From WQXF01 sp031552825 (lineage in GTDB: Bacteria > Bacillota > Clostridia > Christensenellales > Aristaeellaceae): 64,000 nucleotides of DNA. The DNA lies in contig JAVBMD010000009.1 of NCBI GenBank assembly GCA_031552825.1, positions 102,520-166,519 of the forward strand, read 5' to 3'. Positions within the stretch are counted from its first letter, which is position 1. Every line of letters begins with the position of its first letter. A program made the position numbers and the translations under genes. Shown here piece after piece: positions 29,446 to 38,019 of this stretch. Below the pieces are notes generated by a model. The model had not been told where the DNA came from and did not search any database. It was given only the letters and a program-made list of their open reading frames with translations.

Positions 29446-30726
29446 TTACAGCCACACCGCGCCCTCCGGCCGAATGTCCAGTACCGTGCAAGCACCCTCG
29501 CCGAACACCGCGTCCATCCGCCGCGCATACTCGGCCAGCAAATCGTTGGGTACAAACGCCAGAATGGTGCCGGCAAACCCGCCTCCGTGTACGCGGAACG
29601 CGCCGCGCCCGTTCAGGATGCGCTTGCTCAGCGCCAGCGCCACCGAGATCGGCTGCTCGGCAGGCGTCGACCACACGTTTTGCAGCAGCATCCAGCTGCT
29701 ATCGCCAGAGGCGTTAATTTCGCGCAGGAAGCCGGGCAGGTCGTCGCGCTCCAGCGCCTCGACTTGCGCGGCGACGCGCTGGTTTTCATCGAAGTAGTGG
29801 AAGGCGCGCAGCACGGCGCGATCGCCGCATTGGGCGCGCAGCGCGGGCAGCTCGGCCTCGACCTGCTCGGCGGTGACGCGCCGCAGCATCGGCTGGCCGA
29901 AGTGCGCCGCCACCTGCTCCATCTCGGTACGGATTGCCGCGTAATCGTCGGTCAGATCGCCGTGGCTGCCGCCGTTGTTGACCACGCAGAGCGCGTAGCC
30001 CTTGGCGGCAAAATCGTACTGCAGGCCGCGCACCACCGGCTCCGCGCCGCCGAAGTCGATGTTGACCAGCCCGCCCAGCGAGCTGGCGGTCTGATCCATC
30101 AGGCCGCTGGGCTTGGCGAAGTATACGTTCTCGGCATATTGCGAAATCTGCGCGCGCAGCACGCCGGGTACCGTCCAGCCGTTGTAACAGGCGTCCAGAA
30201 TGGCGCAGACCAGCACCTCAAAGGCCGCCGAGGAGCTCAGCCCGGAGCCGCGCAGCACGTTGCTGGTCACCGCCGCCTGAAATCCGCCTACCTTGTAGCC
30301 CAACTCCCGCATGCGCGCCGCCACGCCGCGAATGATGGCGGCGGTGGTTCCCTCTTCCCGCTTTACGGCGGCGAGGCTGGCCGTATCGATGCGGATCGGC
30401 TGGTAGCCCTCGCTGTGTACCGTCATGATGCCGTCATCGGTCGGCGACACCACCGCAATGGTGTCCAGATTGACGGCGGCCGCCAGCACACAGCCCCGGT
30501 TGTGGTCGGTATGGTTGCCGCCGATTTCGGTGCGCCCCGGCGCTGAGATCAGCAGCAGCTCGCCGCGCTCGCCAAACGCCTCGGCATGGCGGCGGATCAG
30601 CTTCGCATAGCGCGCCGCCTGTTCCGCGGCGTAGCCCTCGCGCCCGCCGCCTAGGTACCCCAATCGCTCCGCGCCCTCCGATGATTGCAGATAATCCACC
30701 CATTGCGAACCTGTGCGCCGCTCCAT
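29446..30726 (-). CDS. galK: Galactokinase
   Basis: GalK phosphorylates galactose to galactose 1-phosphate with ATP (Leloir pathway). The 426-residue product is a GHMP kinase: APGRTEIGGNHTDHNRGCVLAAAV (sugar-binding signature in the Firmicutes variant form), VLRGSGLSSSAAFEVLV (ATP loop) and the C-terminal VHGGGFAGTILAFV. It is longer than E. coli GalK because of an about 55-residue N-terminal extension also found in related clostridial enzymes. GGGGGAAG lies before the ATG. It diverges from galT across a 187-bp control region. Confidence 0.95.
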   Translation of the reverse strand: MERRTGSQWVDYLQSSEGAERLGYLGGGREGYAAEQAARYAKLIRRHAEAFGERGELLLISAPGRTEIGGNHTDHNRGCVLAAAVNLDTIAVVSPTDDGIMTVHSEGYQPIRIDTASLAAVKREEGTTAAIIRGVAARMRELGYKVGGFQAAVTSNVLRGSGLSSSAAFEVLVCAILDACYNGWTVPGVLRAQISQYAENVYFAKPSGLMDQTASSLGGLVNIDFGGAEPVVRGLQYDFAAKGYALCVVNNGGSHGDLTDDYAAIRTEMEQVAAHFGQPMLRRVTAEQVEAELPALRAQCGDRAVLRAFHYFDENQRVAAQVEALERDDLPGFLREINASGDSSWMLLQNVWSTPAEQPISVALALSKRILNGRGAFRVHGGGFAGTILAFVPNDLLAEYARRMDAVFGEGACTVLDIRPEGAVWL

Positions 30727-30784
30727 CGTGCTTCCCCCTGTATGCAGTTGTGATTGTACCTATTTTTTCATGTTCTGCGCGCTT

Positions 30785-30790
30785 TGTCAA
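30785..30790 (-). promoter_or_regulatory. Possible galK -35 box
   Basis: TTGACA on the minus strand (30790-30785), 59 bases before galK. A matching -10 is ambiguous: the AT-rich run AAAAAATAG lies 17-19 bases downstream, and TACAAT is 26 bases away, too far. Only the -35 is reported as seen. Confidence 0.45.
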
Positions 30791-30839
30791 GCGGCTTGCG
30801 TTAATTTGCGTGAATTACGATATTTTTCTCGCAAATCGC

Positions 30840-30868
30840 TTGTGTACGTCCCTCCTCACATATATAAT
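30840..30868 (+). promoter_or_regulatory. Sigma-A promoter of galT
   Basis: TTGTGT (30840-30845), a 17-base spacer and a perfect TATAAT (30863-30868), 45 bases before the galT ATG. Confidence 0.85.
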
Positions 30869-30913
30869 AGAAAGCGAGAAAACATTCTGACCCCAAGCAA
30901 GGAGGGCTCCCTG

Positions 30914-32464
30914 ATGTCTGAAGCCGCCCGGCGCGCTATGGATACGCTGATCGCCTTTGCGCAGCGCCACGGCCTGATCGCCGACGAAGATTCTCTTTGG
31001 GCGAAAAACCTGCTCTTGGACGCGTTGCGCGAGGACGCGCCCGCCGATGGCTCGGCGCAACCCGAATCGCCGCTACCCGCTACCGCCACGCCCATGCTGG
31101 AGGCGCTGTGCGACGCGGCGGTATCCGGCGGCGTCATTGAAGATTCCCCGGCGCGGCGAGAGCTTTTTGCCGCGCGGCTGATGGGGCTGCTGACGCCGCC
31201 GCCCTCGGTGCTGGCGGCGCGCTTCGAACGCATGCTTGCGGAACAGGGCGCGCAGGCCGCCACCGATTGGTTCTATGGGCTGCAGCGCGCCAACGATTAC
31301 ATCCGCGTCGACGCCATCGCCAAGAACCGGCGCTATCTGGAGCCCTCCCCCTTCGGCGAGCTGGAGATCACCATCAACCTCTCCAAGCCCGAAAAGGATC
31401 CGCGCGACATCGCCGCGCTGGTCAGCGCGCCGTCCGTCGGCTATCCCAAATGCATGCTCTGCGTCGAAAACCAAGGCTACGCCGGGCGGCTGGACTTCCC
31501 CGCGCGCCAAACGCTGCGCATGCTGCCGCTGACGCTGTGCGGCCAGCCGTGGCACCTGCAATATTCGCCGTATCTGTATTATCCGGAACACTGCATCGTG
31601 CTCAGCGACGTACACCGGCCGATGGCCATCGACCGCGACGCGTTCGCGCGGCTCTTCGATTTTCTGCGCCAGTTCCCGCATTACTTCATCGGCTCCAACG
31701 CCGATCTGCCCATCGTCGGCGGCTCGATCCTCAACCACGATCACTTTCAGGGCGGGCGGCACACCTTCCCTATGCAGGGCGCTCCCGTCTACGCGCAGAC
31801 CAGCCATCCGGACATGCCGGGCATCGAAGCGCAGCTCATCGCTTGGCCGATGACGACGCTGCGCCTGCGCGGCGAGGATCCAGCCGCGCTGTGCGACTTG
31901 TCGGCGCACGTGCTGGCGACCTGGCGCGGCTACTCCGACGAGGCCGCCGGGGTGCTGGCCGCCACCGAAGGCACACCGCACAACACCATTACGCCCATCG
32001 CGCGGCGCGAGGGCGGCGGCTACACGCTGGACTTGGTGCTGCGCAACAATCGCACCAGCGCCGAGCACCCGCTTGGCGTGTTTCACCCGCACGCGCCGCT
32101 GCACCATATCAAGAAGGAGAACATCGGCCTGATCGAGGTAATGGGATTGTTCATCCTGCCCGGGCGGTTGGTGACCGAGCTGGAAGCGCTGGCCGAGTAC
32201 CTGACCGGCGCGCGCCCGCTGACGCCGCCCGCCGATGCGTCGCTGGCGCAGCATTGGCCGTGGCTTCACGATCTGGCTGTGCGCCACGGCACCAAGCACA
32301 GCGCCGAACAGGCCGAGGCCATCCTGCGCGGCGGGCTTTCCGAGGTATGCGCGCAGGTATTGCGCGACAGCGGCGTATTCCCCCTAGACGAGGCCGGAAA
32401 GGCCGCCATGGCTCGCTTCCTGCGGACGGCAGGGTTCCGCGCGCCCACCCCCGTCGCGCCTTGA
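30914..32464 (+). CDS. galT: UDP-glucose--hexose-1-phosphate uridylyltransferase, class II
   Basis: GalT exchanges galactose 1-phosphate with UDP-glucose. The 516-residue product is the long Firmicutes class (unlike the about 350-residue E. coli type): LQRANDYIRVDAIAKNRRYLEPSPFGELEITINLSKPEKDPRDIA, the cysteine motif YPKCMLCVENQGYAGR, and VGGSILNHDHFQGGRHTFPM with the histidine pair at the active site. AAGGAGGG is seven bases before the ATG. Paired with divergent galK; the epimerase galE is not in the window. Confidence 0.96.
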   Translation: MSEAARRAMDTLIAFAQRHGLIADEDSLWAKNLLLDALREDAPADGSAQPESPLPATATPMLEALCDAAVSGGVIEDSPARRELFAARLMGLLTPPPSVLAARFERMLAEQGAQAATDWFYGLQRANDYIRVDAIAKNRRYLEPSPFGELEITINLSKPEKDPRDIAALVSAPSVGYPKCMLCVENQGYAGRLDFPARQTLRMLPLTLCGQPWHLQYSPYLYYPEHCIVLSDVHRPMAIDRDAFARLFDFLRQFPHYFIGSNADLPIVGGSILNHDHFQGGRHTFPMQGAPVYAQTSHPDMPGIEAQLIAWPMTTLRLRGEDPAALCDLSAHVLATWRGYSDEAAGVLAATEGTPHNTITPIARREGGGYTLDLVLRNNRTSAEHPLGVFHPHAPLHHIKKENIGLIEVMGLFILPGRLVTELEALAEYLTGARPLTPPADASLAQHWPWLHDLAVRHGTKHSAEQAEAILRGGLSEVCAQVLRDSGVFPLDEAGKAAMARFLRTAGFRAPTPVAP

Positions 32465-32476
32465 CGGCCTAACGCC

Positions 32477-32512
32477 GACAGCTTCATATGCCACGACAGC
32501 TTCATATGCCAC
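32477..32512 (+). repeat. Two tandem 18-bp repeats
   Basis: GACAGCTTCATATGCCAC occurs twice back to back, exactly identical, just after galT and before the next terminator. CATATG at its centre is palindromic. Role unknown. Confidence 0.9.
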
Positions 32513-32514
32513 GA

Positions 32515-32539
32515 CTCGCCCGGTTGCCGATCGGGCGAG
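32515..32539 (+). terminator. Terminator of galT
   Basis: CTCGCCCG/CGGGCGAG form an 8-bp stem with a nine-base loop followed by TTTGCTG. The loop and right arm overlap the -35 and spacer of the next promoter. Confidence 0.75.
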
Positions 32540-32552
32540 TTTGCTGTATAAT
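32524..32552 (+). promoter_or_regulatory. Sigma-A promoter of the coiled-coil protein gene
   Basis: TTGCCG (32524-32529), a 17-base spacer and TATAAT (32547-32552), 70 bases before the ATG at 32622. It overlaps the galT terminator hairpin. Confidence 0.78.
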
Positions 32553-32621
32553 AAAATAAATTCGGCGCTCTTTTGCCGAATTCAAACCCGGAATTTGAGG
32601 AAGATAAAAGAGGAAATAAGC

Positions 32622-33050
32622 ATGTCTGACATACAGCCCAACAAGGATCACGAGATCCTGATCCCCGCCGAGGATGTGACAGTCTCCGAGCCGAAGCCGG
32701 ATCCGCACAGCCGCATCAAGGCCGCCATCAAGAAGCCCGGCACCTACCTTTCCGGCGCGCTGCAAAGCATACGCGGGCGCGATATCGAAACGCTGGTGGA
32801 GGAGTTCTCCAGCGACGTGACGCTGGTGCTCGGCGGCCTCAGCGACGATCAGGAGCGGCTGGGCCACGAAAACGAGCAGCTGCGCCAGCAGATTACGGCA
32901 TTAGAAAAGCGGGTGCGCGATCTGGAAAAGAAGTCCAGCGCGCAGCCGCCCAAAGAGAAGGATAATTTGATCCGCCGCCTGACTTGGCTGGCGGCGGTGG
33001 TGTTCGGCGGCATGGCGCTGCTCTACATCATAAAATTTCTTTTATCCTAA
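32622..33050 (+). CDS. Small tail-anchored coiled-coil protein, unknown function
   Basis: I do not recognise this 142-residue protein. It has a charged, Pro-containing start (MSDIQPNKDHEILIPAEDV), a helical middle with a heptad coiled coil at about residues 70-105 (LSDDQERLGHENEQLRQQITALEKRVRDLEKK), and a single C-terminal membrane segment (LTWLAAVVFGGMALLYIIKFLL) with only one residue after it. That layout implies a cytosolic domain anchored to the membrane by its tail. GAGGAAA precedes the ATG. The next gene in the same direction is another unknown. Confidence 0.75.
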   Translation: MSDIQPNKDHEILIPAEDVTVSEPKPDPHSRIKAAIKKPGTYLSGALQSIRGRDIETLVEEFSSDVTLVLGGLSDDQERLGHENEQLRQQITALEKRVRDLEKKSSAQPPKEKDNLIRRLTWLAAVVFGGMALLYIIKFLLS

Positions 33051-33056
33051 TTTTTA

Positions 33057-33104
33057 CTGAACATAGCTTTTATTGAACATAACTTTTATCGAATACAACT
33101 TTTA
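33057..33104 (+). repeat. Three imperfect 16-bp tandem repeats
   Basis: Units CTGAACATAGCTTTTA, TTGAACATAACTTTTA and TCGAATACAACTTTTA lie directly upstream of the Shine-Dalgarno of the 33124 gene. They are AT-rich and may be a duplicated upstream element or binding site. Confidence 0.8.
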
Positions 33105-33123
33105 TCCAAAGGAGGAATTCCCT

Positions 33124-33630
33124 ATGGCAACTTACGAAGCGCTGCGAGAGAAATATCGCAAGCGCCAGCGCGATACGATCATCGATACCCTCTCGGTCGG
33201 CCTGAGCTGCGCCGACGAAATGATGGTGGATATCGGCCTGCTCGACGGCGTCAGCCATTCGGTGGAGCTGCTGGACGGCGTGTTTGACGCGCTGCCCTTT
33301 GTTGTGATTCTCGCCACCGAGGGCACCAAGGTTGTGCTGGGCAAAAAGAGCGGCGCCGCCGCCACCAAGCACGCCGCCTTCCGCGCCGCGAAAACCGGCG
33401 CGGCAATGGCCGTCGGCGCGGGCGTGACGATGGCCGCCGGCGGCTTGGCCGCGATGCCCGCCGCCATCGTGGTACATCGCCTGTTTGAGCGCCACAAGAG
33501 CAAGGTGCTGCTCGGCCGCCGCATGCAGGGGCGCATCGACGCCGTGCGCTTTCTCGGGCAAAAATGGCAGCCGGAACCCCTTACCCCTCCGTCCAACGCA
33601 CCCTGCGTGAAAACCCTCGCAGATGCCTAA
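33124..33630 (+). CDS. Ala/Gly-rich membrane-associated protein, unknown function
   Basis: I do not recognise this 168-residue protein. Residues 1-55 are charged and helical (MATYEALREKYRKRQRDTIIDTLSVG). A hydrophobic stretch (DALPFVVILATEGTKVVLG) and a small-residue-rich run (AAKTGAAMAVGAGVTMAAGGLAAMPAAIVV), likely one or two membrane helices, follow. The tail is basic. AAAGGAGG lies eight bases before the ATG. Its last 50 bases overlap the oppositely oriented Gin-like gene. It may work with the upstream coiled-coil protein; the evidence is position only. Confidence 0.7.
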   Translation: MATYEALREKYRKRQRDTIIDTLSVGLSCADEMMVDIGLLDGVSHSVELLDGVFDALPFVVILATEGTKVVLGKKSGAAATKHAAFRAAKTGAAMAVGAGVTMAAGGLAAMPAAIVVHRLFERHKSKVLLGRRMQGRIDAVRFLGQKWQPEPLTPPSNAPCVKTLADA

Positions 33631-33763
33631 GCACCGCTTCCGGCTTTAGCATGCCGCGCAGCAGCGCCGCCTCGCAAGCCGCGCAGATCTCCTGCCCGGC
33701 CACGCGCAGGTTGCCGCAGCGCAGCTCCCCGCACAACGCGCAGGATCGGTCATTTAAGCGCAC
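33581..33763 (-). CDS. Gin/CsfB-like small zinc-ribbon protein (putative sigma-G inhibitor)
   Basis: This 60-residue product has two Cys pairs, CALC and CAAC, 17 residues apart in the order C-X2-C...GQEIC-X2-C-E, the layout of Gin (CsfB), which holds sigma-G and sigma-E inactive during spore development. After the ribbon comes a short basic helical tail. It is the last gene of the leftward pepF run, and its 3' end overlaps the convergent gene by 50 bases. The short length makes the match uncertain; a generic zinc-ribbon protein is the alternative. Confidence 0.6.
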   Translation of the reverse strand: MRLNDRSCALCGELRCGNLRVAGQEICAACEAALLRGMLKPEAVLRHLRGFSRRVRWTEG

Positions 33764-33793
33764 GCGTATCCCCTCCCCCCATGCGGAAGGGTG

Positions 33794-34285
33794 TCACGCC
33801 TGCGCTTTTTTATGCAACCCCGCCGCCATCGCCTTCTCCAACTCCGCGGAAAAGGCCGCGCTGGGCTGAAACACCGCCGCGCGCTGCGCCGCACCCTCCC
33901 GATAGCGTATGCAGCACATCGGCGCGCGTCCGTACACGAAGCGCATCGCGCCGCGCGGGGGCTTTTCCGCTGGCTCGAGGGCAAGGATATCCTCCCAAGC
34001 GACGCGGATCGCCGCTTGCGGCCGCCGCCCGTAGGCGCGCTCGAGTTGCAGCGCCGTTTCATAGAGCATGTAGCGGCAATTGAGCAGCCGAGCGCGGGTA
34101 AATGCCGACAGCAGCAGCGCCGCGCCGATGAAGAACAGGATGTCCAGCCAGCCTATGCCCGTCCAGCGGATGACCGCGCCCACCGCCACCCATAACACCA
34201 GCAGCGCCGCCAGCAGGCCGCCGATCCACGCCGCGCTCTGTGCGGCGGAGAGCTTGCCGCCGCCCCTCGTCTCTTGCATCAACAT
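33794..34285 (-). CDS. Two-helix membrane protein, unknown function
   Basis: The 163-residue product starts MLMQETRGGGKLSAAQ, has two adjacent hydrophobic segments (about residues 22-41 AWIGGLLAALLVLWVAVGAV and 47-62 WLDILFFIGAALLLSAF), and then a cytosolic domain of about 95 residues with alternating strands (RYMLYETALQLERAYGRRPQ, AAIRVAWEDILALEPAEKP). That layout resembles small bacterial PH-like or YcxB-type proteins, but I cannot assign it. Start at 34285 chosen next to the preceding stop; ATG at 34279 is equally possible. Confidence 0.65.
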   Translation of the reverse strand: MLMQETRGGGKLSAAQSAAWIGGLLAALLVLWVAVGAVIRWTGIGWLDILFFIGAALLLSAFTRARLLNCRYMLYETALQLERAYGRRPQAAIRVAWEDILALEPAEKPPRGAMRFVYGRAPMCCIRYREGAAQRAAVFQPSAAFSAELEKAMAAGLHKKAQA

Positions 34286-34286
34286 A

Positions 34287-34625
34287 TCAATCCCACTCCA
34301 GCATGCCGATGGATTCCATATAGTTCTGCTGCGCATCCATATAGTCGTCGATCAGCGCGCCCAGCCGCAGCGTACGCTCATCATCCCAGCCGCGCGCCCG
34401 GGCGATGCCGTCGAGGATGTATTCGAACGCCTCATCGTCGTCGTAGTAGGCCGCGCCGCTCATGCCGTCCTCGGCGATGACGCCGGAGGCGCGCATGTAC
34501 GCAAGATCCAGATCGACGGCCTGCCGGATCAGCGAATCAAATTCGGCGGAAAACGCCGCGTACTGCTTTCGGTCGATGTTCTGCGCGATGGCCTTGGCGG
34601 CCTGCGCCGGGTCGTATCCCTGCAT
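34287..34625 (-). CDS. Acidic helical protein, unknown function
   Basis: The 112-residue product (MQGYDPAQAAKAIAQNIDRKQYAAFSAEFDSLIRQAVDLDLAYM...) is acidic and appears all-helical, with a DDDEAFEYILDGIARARGWDDERTLRLGALIDDYMDAQQNYM segment. No signal peptide, membrane segment or known motif is seen. AGAGGGATCACC precedes the ATG. It stands between pepF and a small membrane-protein gene on the same strand with one base to the next start, so it is likely part of that operon. Confidence 0.7.
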   Translation of the reverse strand: MQGYDPAQAAKAIAQNIDRKQYAAFSAEFDSLIRQAVDLDLAYMRASGVIAEDGMSGAAYYDDDEAFEYILDGIARARGWDDERTLRLGALIDDYMDAQQNYMESIGMLEWD

Positions 34626-34639
34626 GGTGATCCCTCTTT

Positions 34640-34698
34640 TCAAATCCATCAAATTAAATCCATCAAACAATAAACCAATTAACCAACCAATTAACCAA
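34640..34698. repeat. Short AT-rich tandem repeats after pepF
   Basis: The linker after the pepF stop consists of near-repeats: on the minus strand TTGGTTAATTGG occurs twice in a row, and TTTGATGGATTT occurs twice a little downstream. It is unlike its GC-rich surroundings. No stem-loop terminator is apparent. Confidence 0.6.
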
Positions 34699-36501
34699 TC
34701 AGTCGATCAACGCTTCCATTTGCCCGACCAGCTCGGCAAAGTAGGCAAGCGCCTGCTCCACCGGCTGCGGCGTGGACAAATCCACCCCGGCGATCTTGAG
34801 CTCCTCGATCGGCGGCATGGAGCCGCCGGTGCGAAGAAAGCGCAGGTAATCGCACACCGCGGGTTCCCCCTCGGTCAACAGCCGCTGCGCGATGGCCACC
34901 GCCGCTGAGAAGCCGGTCGCATACTTATAGACATAGAACGATGAATAGAAGTGCGGGATGCGCATCCATTCGTCGGCCACCTGCTCGTCGACCACCGCTT
35001 CCTCGCCGTAGTAGCGGCGATTCAGCTCATAGTACACCTCGCACAGGCGCTCCCGCGTCAGCGCCTCGCCTTCCTCGGCCAGCTTGTGCGCCAAATGCTC
35101 AAACTCGGCGAACAGCACTTGGCGGAAGATGGTGGTGCGGAAATTCTCCAGCAGGTGATTGACCAGCGCCGCCTGATCCGCGCGGCGCGTGTGCCGCTTC
35201 ATCAGGTAGCGCAGCACCAGCACCTCGTTGACGGTGGAGGCCACCTCGGCCACGAAAATCTCGTAATGCGCCTTGGCGAACGGCTGGGCGTGCTCGCTGT
35301 AATAGCTGTGCATGGCGTGCCCCATCTCGTGCGCGATGGTCAGCGTTTCGGAAAGGCCATCCTCGTAATTAAGCAGCACGTAGGGATGGGCGTCGTAGCA
35401 ACCGCTGCAAAACGCGCCGGTGTTCTTGCCCCGATTTTCGTACACGTCGATCCAGCGCCGCTCATAAGCCTCGCGCAACACGCGGCCATATTCCTCCCCC
35501 AGCGCCGAGGAAACGCCCTCCACCACCAATTCGTAGGCCTTGGGATAGGGCAGCGCCAAGTCAAATTCCCCGGTCATCGGCACATACAGATCGTACAGAT
35601 GCACCGCGTCCAAACCCATAACGCGGCGGCGCAGCGCAATGTAGCGCGCCAGCGTCGGCAGCGCCCCGTGTACCGCCTCAATCAGGCTGTCGTACACCGA
35701 CACCGGCACCTCGTCGCCGAACAGCGCCGCCTCGCGCGCCGTATCGAAGCGGTGCAGCCGCGCGCCCACCAGATCGGCCTTCACGTTGGTGGCGTAGGTG
35801 GCGGCAAAGGTATTGCCCAGCGCGCCGTAAGCGCCAAGCACGCAGGCATAGGCGTCGGCGCGCACGCGGCGGTTCGGGGATTGCAGAAAGCCGATGAACT
35901 TGCCCTCGGTAACGGCGGCGGGCTCGCCATCCTCGCCCGCGATGTCGGGGAAGCGCATGTCGACGTAGGTCAGCATCTGCGTGGTATTCTGCGGCCCCTG
36001 CACCACCTCGCCATAGGCCGAGACGATCCGCTCCTCCGCCGCGCTGAGGGTATGCGGCTTATAGCGCAGCACATCGGCGAGGAACACGTCGTACTCCGCG
36101 AAGTCCGGATCGGCCATGCAATCGCGCAGCAGCGCCTCGGGCAGCGCGAGCAGCTCCGGGCGCAGAAACGCGCTGCACGTTCCCAGCTCCACCTCCAGCA
36201 CCTGCACGCGATCCGCCATCGCCTGCGCCGCAGCCTCGCCATTATCCTGCGCGCGCAGCAAAAAAGCGTAGGTGCCCGCGTTTTCCATCCGCCGGATGCT
36301 TGCCCAATAGGCGCGCACCGCCTCCAGCACGCGCGGCTTGCCGCCCTGCGCCAGCGTACCCTCGAAGCCGCTCAGGGCGTCGATATCGGCGGTCAGCCGT
36401 GCGCAATCCGCCTCAAACGCCTCCTGCGTTGCGTAAATATCCCCTAGGTTCCACGTCCAGCGGCTATCCGCCTGTGCGCGGGTTTTCGGTTGATTTTCCA
36501 T
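34699..36501 (-). CDS. pepF: Oligoendopeptidase F (M3B metallopeptidase)
   Basis: PepF cleaves short oligopeptides in the cytosol. The 600-residue length is typical. The zinc-binding motif HEMGH lies at residues 391-395 with the downstream glutamate in EIFVAEVASTVNEVL, and the C-terminal FYVYKYATGFSAAVAIAQ segment is characteristic of M3B enzymes. It starts ten bases after the MFS transporter stop, so the two are probably one transcript. Confidence 0.96.
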   Translation of the reverse strand: MENQPKTRAQADSRWTWNLGDIYATQEAFEADCARLTADIDALSGFEGTLAQGGKPRVLEAVRAYWASIRRMENAGTYAFLLRAQDNGEAAAQAMADRVQVLEVELGTCSAFLRPELLALPEALLRDCMADPDFAEYDVFLADVLRYKPHTLSAAEERIVSAYGEVVQGPQNTTQMLTYVDMRFPDIAGEDGEPAAVTEGKFIGFLQSPNRRVRADAYACVLGAYGALGNTFAATYATNVKADLVGARLHRFDTAREAALFGDEVPVSVYDSLIEAVHGALPTLARYIALRRRVMGLDAVHLYDLYVPMTGEFDLALPYPKAYELVVEGVSSALGEEYGRVLREAYERRWIDVYENRGKNTGAFCSGCYDAHPYVLLNYEDGLSETLTIAHEMGHAMHSYYSEHAQPFAKAHYEIFVAEVASTVNEVLVLRYLMKRHTRRADQAALVNHLLENFRTTIFRQVLFAEFEHLAHKLAEEGEALTRERLCEVYYELNRRYYGEEAVVDEQVADEWMRIPHFYSSFYVYKYATGFSAAVAIAQRLLTEGEPAVCDYLRFLRTGGSMPPIEELKIAGVDLSTPQPVEQALAYFAELVGQMEALID

Positions 36502-36510
36502 ACGCGCTCC

Positions 36511-37983
36511 TTACTCTTCCGGATTTTGTTTGCGGTAGCGCTTGCGCAGCGCCGAGGCGCGCACCGCCATCCACCAGCGCAGCCAAGCCACATACCCTTC
36601 GTGCCACATCGTCTTTGCTGTTTTGCCCAGCGGCGTGCCGCCCTCATCCTTGAGCGCGGGGAACAATCCCAGCACCACCACGATGCGCAGCACGCCGGAG
36701 AGCAGGAAGATCAAATGATACTTGCTCCAGCCCAGCTGGCGCATCAGCGGCATATGCGCCTCCATCGCGCTGAAGGCGGTCTTGAGCAAATAGCCGCCCA
36801 GCGCGTTGCCGAACGCCACGCCGAACAGGTTGAACACCGCGAAGAACACCGCCACATACATCGCGCGGTTTTTGCTGGAGGAGGCGGCCAGATAAAAATT
36901 CTGCTGCGCGATGTCGATCGGCGGGAAGAAGGTGCCGCTGATCATGTTAAACAGCGGCACCAGCCACACGGTTTGCGGCGTGACCACCAGCCACATCAGT
37001 GGCGTGGTCATGCACACCAGCGCGCAGATGCGCAAAATCGCCTTGTTGCCGAAGCGGTCCAGCGGCTTGCCCCAGCGCGAGAGCAGCAGCAACGTCATCA
37101 CGTTGGAGGCGATCTGGTTGGTCAGCGTGATGCTGGTGTAGCTCATGCGTAGGTTTTCGAGCATAAACACGTTGAAAAACGGCGCGGATACGTTGACACC
37201 AAGCGTCCAGCAGGTGAAGAAGAGCACCACGCGCATAAAATTTCTGTCGCGCAATACCGCGCGCAGCGAGACGAGCAAGCCCTGCCGCTCCCCCGCCCCC
37301 GGCGCTTCCATCGCCGGAAAATCCACCCGGAAAAAGTAGGTGATGTCGACCATGCCGGTGGCTCCCGCCAGAATCAGCGCGATGGAATAACCCGCCATGC
37401 CCAGTTTGTCCACGAGATAGGAGGCCAGCAGCGCGCCCAACAGACCGGTAACCAGCGATATCGCCTGCCGGGAGGCAAAGTAGCTGCCGCGTATGCGCAT
37501 CGGCACGATATCGGCCATCAGCGAGGCGTACCCCAAATTGACGAAGCTATTGCCCACCGCCACCGCCACCACGAACACCGATACCAGCATCATCTGCGCG
37601 CTGTGCGACGGCACCAAGTAGGGCACCAGCGCGATAGGGATCCAGAAAAAGCGCGCCAGAATGCCGAAGAACAGCATGAAGAAGCGGCGCTTTTGATAGC
37701 GCTGCATCCAATGGGCGATCAGGATCTGCACCGTGTTGGCCGCCACCGGCACCGCGGTGATGAGGCCGAGCACAAAGTCGTCGGCCTTCAGCACCTCGCG
37801 CAGGAAGCCGGTCCACGCCGCGCCGGTGGTGATAAGCTGACACACTTGGCCGAAAATCACCGCATAGATGACCATCGTCAGGCTATTGCGCGTGGTATCG
37901 TCCAATCCTCGGGAATCAAAGAGCCGCACGCGTCCAGCCCTTGCGGCAATTTCCCGTAGCGAGCGCGGCCTGGTCTGTGGCAT
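36511..37983 (-). CDS. Major facilitator superfamily transporter
   Basis: The 490-residue product has about eleven to twelve membrane segments with an MFS layout; the cytosolic loop between helices 2 and 3 contains HWMQRYQKRRFFML, and the central loop ADIVPMRIRGSYFASRQAISL resembles the A-motif region after helix 5. Substrate cannot be told; the family includes sugar and drug exporters. AAAGGCGG precedes the ATG. Coupling to pepF might suggest peptide-related cargo, but that is weak. Confidence 0.85.
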   Translation of the reverse strand: MPQTRPRSLREIAARAGRVRLFDSRGLDDTTRNSLTMVIYAVIFGQVCQLITTGAAWTGFLREVLKADDFVLGLITAVPVAANTVQILIAHWMQRYQKRRFFMLFFGILARFFWIPIALVPYLVPSHSAQMMLVSVFVVAVAVGNSFVNLGYASLMADIVPMRIRGSYFASRQAISLVTGLLGALLASYLVDKLGMAGYSIALILAGATGMVDITYFFRVDFPAMEAPGAGERQGLLVSLRAVLRDRNFMRVVLFFTCWTLGVNVSAPFFNVFMLENLRMSYTSITLTNQIASNVMTLLLLSRWGKPLDRFGNKAILRICALVCMTTPLMWLVVTPQTVWLVPLFNMISGTFFPPIDIAQQNFYLAASSSKNRAMYVAVFFAVFNLFGVAFGNALGGYLLKTAFSAMEAHMPLMRQLGWSKYHLIFLLSGVLRIVVVLGLFPALKDEGGTPLGKTAKTMWHEGYVAWLRWWMAVRASALRKRYRKQNPEE

Positions 37984-38019
37984 ATCGATTTACCGCCTTT
38001 GTAACATTTGGCGTACCGC

